NCBI RefSeq assembly: GCF_036227325.1
Contig: NZ_CP109467.1
Span: forward strand, 8,370,001 to 8,434,000
Direction: 5' to 3'
Source of the DNA: Streptomyces sp. NBC_01465
GTDB taxonomy: Bacteria > Actinomycetota > Actinomycetes > Streptomycetales > Streptomycetaceae
DNA: 64,000 bases
Shown here: one piece after another, positions 60,629 through 64,000 of the stretch
Position numbering within the stretch: the stretch's first letter is position 1
How the letters are laid out: every line of letters begins with the position of its first letter
The notes under the pieces: model-generated
What the model saw: only the letters and a program-made list of their open reading frames with translations
Database searches by the model: none
Told to the model about the DNA's origin: nothing
Made by a program: the position numbers and the translations under genes

Positions 60629-61377
60629 ACGCGGAACTGCACACGCTCACCGGTGCCTACGCGTTGCACGCGCTGTCGGACGAGGAACGTGAAGAGTTCG
60701 AGCGGCATCTCGGCGACTGCGCGGCCTGCGCCCTGGAGGTGCAGGAACTCAGCGCCACAGCCGCCCGTCTCGGGCTCGCCGTCTCGGTCACCCCGCCGCC
60801 CGAGATGAAGGCCGCGGTGATGCGTCGGATCGGCACGGTGCGCCAGGAACCCCCGCTCGCCCCGGCCCCGGTCCGCCCGGTCGGGGCCAGGCTCCGCGGT
60901 CGCAGGGCTGCCCGGTTCCTGCTGGCAGCGTGCGTGGCGGTGGCCGCCGTCAGCGGCGGGATCGCGGTCTGGCAGCACCGGAGCGCCGACGAGGCCCACC
61001 AGCAGGCCCGCGCCGCACAGCAGCAGTCCGAACAGCTTGCGAGCGTGCTCGCCGCGCCCGACGCCAAGGCCACCACCGGGCAACTCGCCGGCGGCGCAAG
61101 CGGCACTCTCGTCGTCGCGCACAGCAAGAACCAGGCCGTCTTCGTCGCGTCCGGCATGCCCAGGCCCCCGGCCGGCAAGGTCTACCAGCTCTGGTTCAAC
61201 GACGCGGGCACGATGCGCTCGGCAGGTCTCATGGACCCGTCGCAGACCACCGAGGCGGTCCTGCTCGCAGGCCCTGTCGACCAGGCGTCGGGCATGGGCA
61301 TCACCGTCGAACCCTCCGGCGGATCGAGAGCACCGACCTCCGCGCCGCTCGCACTGATGAACTTCCCCGCAGCATGA
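60625..61377 (+). CDS. rskA: Membrane-anchored anti-sigma factor RskA
   Basis: Protein of 250 residues. The N-terminal domain carries the zinc-binding anti-sigma motif HLGDCAAC with an upstream histidine, residues 15-40. One transmembrane helix (FLLAACVAVAAVSGGIAVW) lies at about 92-112. The outer RskA domain has the usual conserved ends (GKVYQLWFND, AVLLAGPVDQASGMGITVEP, GSRAPTSAPLALMNFPAA). It holds SigK inactive until proteolysis. It overlaps sigK by 4 bases. Confidence 0.93.
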   Translation: MNAELHTLTGAYALHALSDEEREEFERHLGDCAACALEVQELSATAARLGLAVSVTPPPEMKAAVMRRIGTVRQEPPLAPAPVRPVGARLRGRRAARFLLAACVAVAAVSGGIAVWQHRSADEAHQQARAAQQQSEQLASVLAAPDAKATTGQLAGGASGTLVVAHSKNQAVFVASGMPRPPAGKVYQLWFNDAGTMRSAGLMDPSQTTEAVLLAGPVDQASGMGITVEPSGGSRAPTSAPLALMNFPAA

Positions 61378-61390
61378 GGAGCCCCGCCAA

Positions 61391-62749
61391 GTGACGGTCT
61401 CTGTAGCCCTGTTCACCTCCGATCTCCGCCTGCACGACAATCCGGTGCTCGCCGCCGCACTCCGCGGTTCCGATCGCATCGTCCCGCTGTTCGTGTACGA
61501 CACCGGAGTGCACCGAGCGGGTTTCGACGCCCCCAACCGGCGGGCGTTCCTCGCCGACTGTCTGACCGATCTCGATGCCGGACTGCGGTCGAAAGGCGGT
61601 CGCCTGGTGGTCCGCAGCGGTGACGTGGTGGAGCAGGTCCGCTCCGTCGTGCGCACCGTCGGTGCGACGCGCGTTCATGTCGCGGGTGGAGTGAGCCGGT
61701 ACGCCACCCGCCGCGAAGGGCGCCTGAGATCGGCCCTCGTGGGAACCGGATGCACCCTGGCCGTGCACGAAGCCGTCCTGACGGCGGTCGCGCCCGGCGC
61801 CGTCACCCCCGCAGGCAGCGACCACTACGCCGTTTTCACCCCGTACTTCCGGCGCTGGACCGAAGTCGGGGCCCGGGACCCCGTCCCGACACCGCGCAAG
61901 GTGAAGGTCGCCGAGATCGCATCCGAGCCGCTCCATCCGCGTACTGGAATCGACGGGGTCTCCCCGGGACTTGCCGAAGGAGGCGAGAGGGCAGGTAGGC
62001 AGCGGGTCTGGGAGTGGCTGTCGGGCGGTCTCGCCGGGTACGCGGACGGCCACGACGACCTGGCGGGCGACGCCACGTCACGGCTCTCCCTGTTCCTCCA
62101 CTTCGGCGCCCTGTCCGCGGCCGAACTCGTCCACCTGGCCCGGCGGGAGAACTCGGTGGGCGCCGAGGCGTTCGTACGGCAGCTGGCCTGGCGCGACTTC
62201 CACCATCAAGTCCTCGCGGCCCGGCCGGACGCGGCAGCGGAGGACTACCGGTCCCGGGGTGACCACTGGCGCTCGGACGACAAGGAGATCGCCGCCTGGC
62301 GGGAGGGCCGCACCGGCTATCCGCTGGTCGACGCGGCGATGCGACAGCTCGCCCATGAAGGCTGGATGCACAACCGGGGCCGCATGCTGGTGGCGAGCTT
62401 CCTCACCAAGACGCTGTACGTCGACTGGCGGGTCGGCGCCCGGCACTTCCTGAGCCTCCTGGCCGACGGGGACGTCGCCAACAACCAGCTCAACTGGCAG
62501 TGGGCGGCGGGCACAGGAACTGACACCCGCCCCAACCGGGTCCTCAACCCCGTGGTGCAGGGCAAACGCTTCGACGCGCAGGGCACCTACGTACGCCGCT
62601 GGGTGCCCGAACTGGCGGGCGTCGAGGACCGCTACGTACACGAACCCTGGAAACTGGAGGGCCTGGACCGGGCCGGGGTCGACTACCCCGACCCCGTCGT
62701 CGAACTCGCCGAAGGGCGCGCCCGGTTCGAGCAGGCGCGCGGAGTCTGA
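61391..62749 (+). CDS. phrB: Deoxyribodipyrimidine photolyase
   Basis: FAD-dependent enzyme of 452 residues that repairs cyclobutane pyrimidine dimers using blue light. The N-terminal photolyase domain begins ALFTSDLRLHDNPVL. The FAD-binding C-terminal domain has GHWRS-like DHWRSDDKEIAAWREG, TGYPLVDAAMRQLAHEGWMH, NRGRMLVASFLTKTLYVDWR and ANNQLNWQWAAGTGTDTRPN, RVLNPVVQGKRFD. GTG start with GAGGAG upstream, 13 bases after rskA. Confidence 0.96.
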   Translation: MTVSVALFTSDLRLHDNPVLAAALRGSDRIVPLFVYDTGVHRAGFDAPNRRAFLADCLTDLDAGLRSKGGRLVVRSGDVVEQVRSVVRTVGATRVHVAGGVSRYATRREGRLRSALVGTGCTLAVHEAVLTAVAPGAVTPAGSDHYAVFTPYFRRWTEVGARDPVPTPRKVKVAEIASEPLHPRTGIDGVSPGLAEGGERAGRQRVWEWLSGGLAGYADGHDDLAGDATSRLSLFLHFGALSAAELVHLARRENSVGAEAFVRQLAWRDFHHQVLAARPDAAAEDYRSRGDHWRSDDKEIAAWREGRTGYPLVDAAMRQLAHEGWMHNRGRMLVASFLTKTLYVDWRVGARHFLSLLADGDVANNQLNWQWAAGTGTDTRPNRVLNPVVQGKRFDAQGTYVRRWVPELAGVEDRYVHEPWKLEGLDRAGVDYPDPVVELAEGRARFEQARGV

Positions 62750-62752
62750 ACG

Positions 62753-63562
62753 TCAGGTCCGCGGACGGCGCGGCGGCAGCGGCACGAACCCGCTCGTGCG
62801 GGCCACGTAGTCGCTGTAGCCGGGCCGCCCCGACATGTGCCGCTCCAGCAGCGCCTTTCCGCTGCCGCGGATCAGCAGGAAGGACATCACCAGCGGCGAC
62901 ACCACGGTGGCAGCCGCCGCCCCTGGCGCATCACAGACCAGCAGGAACAGACCCCACCAGACGCAGAAGTCACCGAAGTAGTTGGGGTGCCGCGTCCAGC
63001 TCCACAGGCCGCGGTCCATGACCGCGCCCCGGTTGGCCGGGTCGACCTTGAAGCGCCGCAACTGCCGGTCGCCGACCGCCTCGAAGACGAACCCCACGCC
63101 CCACAGCAGCACCCCGGCCCACACCAGTGGACCAAGGTCCGCGCGTACGTACATGGCGGCCTGGACCGGCAGCGAGACCAGCCAGACCAGCCCGGCCTGC
63201 AGCAGGTAGACCATGCGCAGCGCGTACAGGCTGCGGCTGCCGGGGGCCTTGGCCAGCAGCGCCTCGTAGCGCGGGTCCTCGCCGTGTCCCCGGCCCCGGC
63301 GCACGATATGGGTCGCGAGCCGCAGCCCCCACAGACAGGTCAGGGCCGTCACCAGCAGCCGCCGGCCCGGATCGCCCTCGCCCGTCGACATGCCGTACGA
63401 GACGAGCGCGACCGCCGTGAAGGCGAAGCCCCAGGCGGCGTCGACGATCCGGTGCACCCCCTTGCGTACGGCGACGGCGAAGGTGGCGAGAAGCACGGCC
63501 AGCGACGCCGCCCCCGTCACGGGCAGACCGAGTGCGAACTGCCCCCAGGAGTAGCCGCTCAC
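62753..63562 (-). CDS. DUF1295-family membrane protein (steroid-reductase-like)
   Basis: Integral-membrane protein of 269 residues with about six hydrophobic segments. GTG at 63562 has GGAGG upstream. The conserved C-terminal part is DRGLWSWTRHPNYFGDFCVW and SGKALLERHMSGRPGYSDYV, typical of DUF1295/steroid 5-alpha-reductase-like proteins. The first part carries WGLRLATHIVRRGRG. It lies beside a cyclopropane-synthase-like gene, as in mycobacterial sigK loci, suggesting a step in fatty-acid modification. Confidence 0.9.
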   Translation of the reverse strand: MSGYSWGQFALGLPVTGAASLAVLLATFAVAVRKGVHRIVDAAWGFAFTAVALVSYGMSTGEGDPGRRLLVTALTCLWGLRLATHIVRRGRGHGEDPRYEALLAKAPGSRSLYALRMVYLLQAGLVWLVSLPVQAAMYVRADLGPLVWAGVLLWGVGFVFEAVGDRQLRRFKVDPANRGAVMDRGLWSWTRHPNYFGDFCVWWGLFLLVCDAPGAAAATVVSPLVMSFLLIRGSGKALLERHMSGRPGYSDYVARTSGFVPLPPRRPRT

Positions 63563-63596
63563 CGTGTCCTCCGAGCTGCGAGCCGCCCGGCCGCCG

Positions 63597-64000
63597 TCAC
63601 AGCGTCCCCTCCCGGGTGAGCAGCGTCTGCTGGACATCCAGATAGCCCGACCGGAACCCCGCTTCGGAGTAGGCGAGATAGAACGTCCACATCCGGCGGA
63701 AGACCGCGTCGAACCCGAGCGCCGCCACGGCGTCGGCCCGCTCGGTGAACCTCTCGCGCCACAGCCGCAGCGTTTCGGCGTAGTGCGCGCCGAAACCGTC
63801 CCGCTGTGCGACGCGGAGCGAGGTGTGGGCGGCGGTGACCTCCTCGATCGCCTCCGTGGAGGGCAGCAGACCGCCGGGGAAGATGTACTTCTGGATCCAG
63901 GTGTACGTGTCCCGGCTGGCCACCATCCGCTCGTGCGGCATGGTGATGGCCTGCACCACCGCGCGCCCGCCGGGGACGAGCCGGTCGTCCAGCGCCTTGA
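63597..64000 (-). CDS. Cyclopropane-fatty-acyl-phospholipid synthase-like methyltransferase, 5' end outside window
   Basis: C-terminal 134 codons only; the frame is open to the window edge. The visible part reads LDDRLVPGGRAVVQAITMPH, YTWIQKYIFPGGLLPSTEAI and WRERFTERADAVAALGFDAV, then RRMWTFYLAYSEAGFRSGYL, which matches CFA synthases and mycobacterial UfaA1. These transfer a methylene group from SAM to double bonds of membrane lipids. It is co-directional with and 34 bases upstream of the DUF1295 gene. Confidence 0.9.
   Translation of the reverse strand, partial: KALDDRLVPGGRAVVQAITMPHERMVASRDTYTWIQKYIFPGGLLPSTEAIEEVTAAHTSLRVAQRDGFGAHYAETLRLWRERFTERADAVAALGFDAVFRRMWTFYLAYSEAGFRSGYLDVQQTLLTREGTL

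Overview
The window is high-GC, gene-dense actinobacterial DNA, almost certainly from Streptomyces or a close relative. The signs are strong third-position GC bias, GTG/TTG starts behind GGAGG-type ribosome binding sites, Tat and Sec signal peptides, a complete conservon (cvnA-D), a Tap-like protein, a xylose isomerase whose active-site numbering matches Streptomyces XylA, and many one-component regulators beside MFS exporters.

Layout. 1-6000: end of a sugar ABC importer, a Gfo/Idh/MocA oxidoreductase, a DeoR/LacI-type hybrid regulator, and a translationally coupled pair of secreted proteins (beta-propeller and polysaccharide lyase); together they look like a small polysaccharide-use locus. 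5988-12300: secreted C39-like peptidase, ArsR-type regulator, MarR-controlled MFS exporter with an unusual C-terminal carboxypeptidase-regulatory-like tail, and a second MFS exporter. 12464-13439: decayed biosynthetic genes, including an NRPS adenylation domain. 13511-21871: methyltransferase, VOC protein, secreted M1 peptidase, ABC exporter, frameshifted SMI1/KNR4 protein, metallophosphoesterase and a broken MFS gene. 22054-27194: a run of secreted proteins, one decayed, with a possible transposase relic. 27300-32105: aldehyde dehydrogenase, lipoprotein, Tat-exported amidase and an APC transporter whose reading frame lacks a stop before the amidase. 32200-36078: xylose catabolism, with a ROK repressor and xylB divergent from xylA. 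36149-40220: small membrane protein, TetR/MFS pair with a strong operator palindrome, secreted phytase-like esterase. 40396-44555: coupled SWIM zinc-finger and SNF2 helicase genes. 44804-51474: desaturase, small membrane protein, MOSC protein, secreted esterase, hypotheticals, PadR/hydrolase pair with a perfect operator palindrome, methyltransferase. 51625-57334: MHYT sensor, conservon, PPOX protein and a second roadblock gene. 57447-59949: a DUF6397-like protein and a Tap-like protein with family-B DNA polymerase-like palm motifs. 60044-64000: sigK-rskA, photolyase, DUF1295-type membrane protein and a cyclopropane-fatty-acid-synthase-like gene running off the window.

The most interesting item is the Tap-like protein at 58483-59949. 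It combines an N-terminal HTH, a small zinc-binding knuckle and three ordered motifs that resemble the palm of protein-primed DNA polymerases. Next come the MFS/carboxypeptidase-regulatory fusion, the stopless APC transporter frame, the SWIM-SNF2 pair, and the SigK stress/lipid locus. No tRNA, rRNA, CRISPR array or intact insertion sequence was seen, and no gene-free stretch exceeds about 300 bases apart from the decayed region at 12842-13510.
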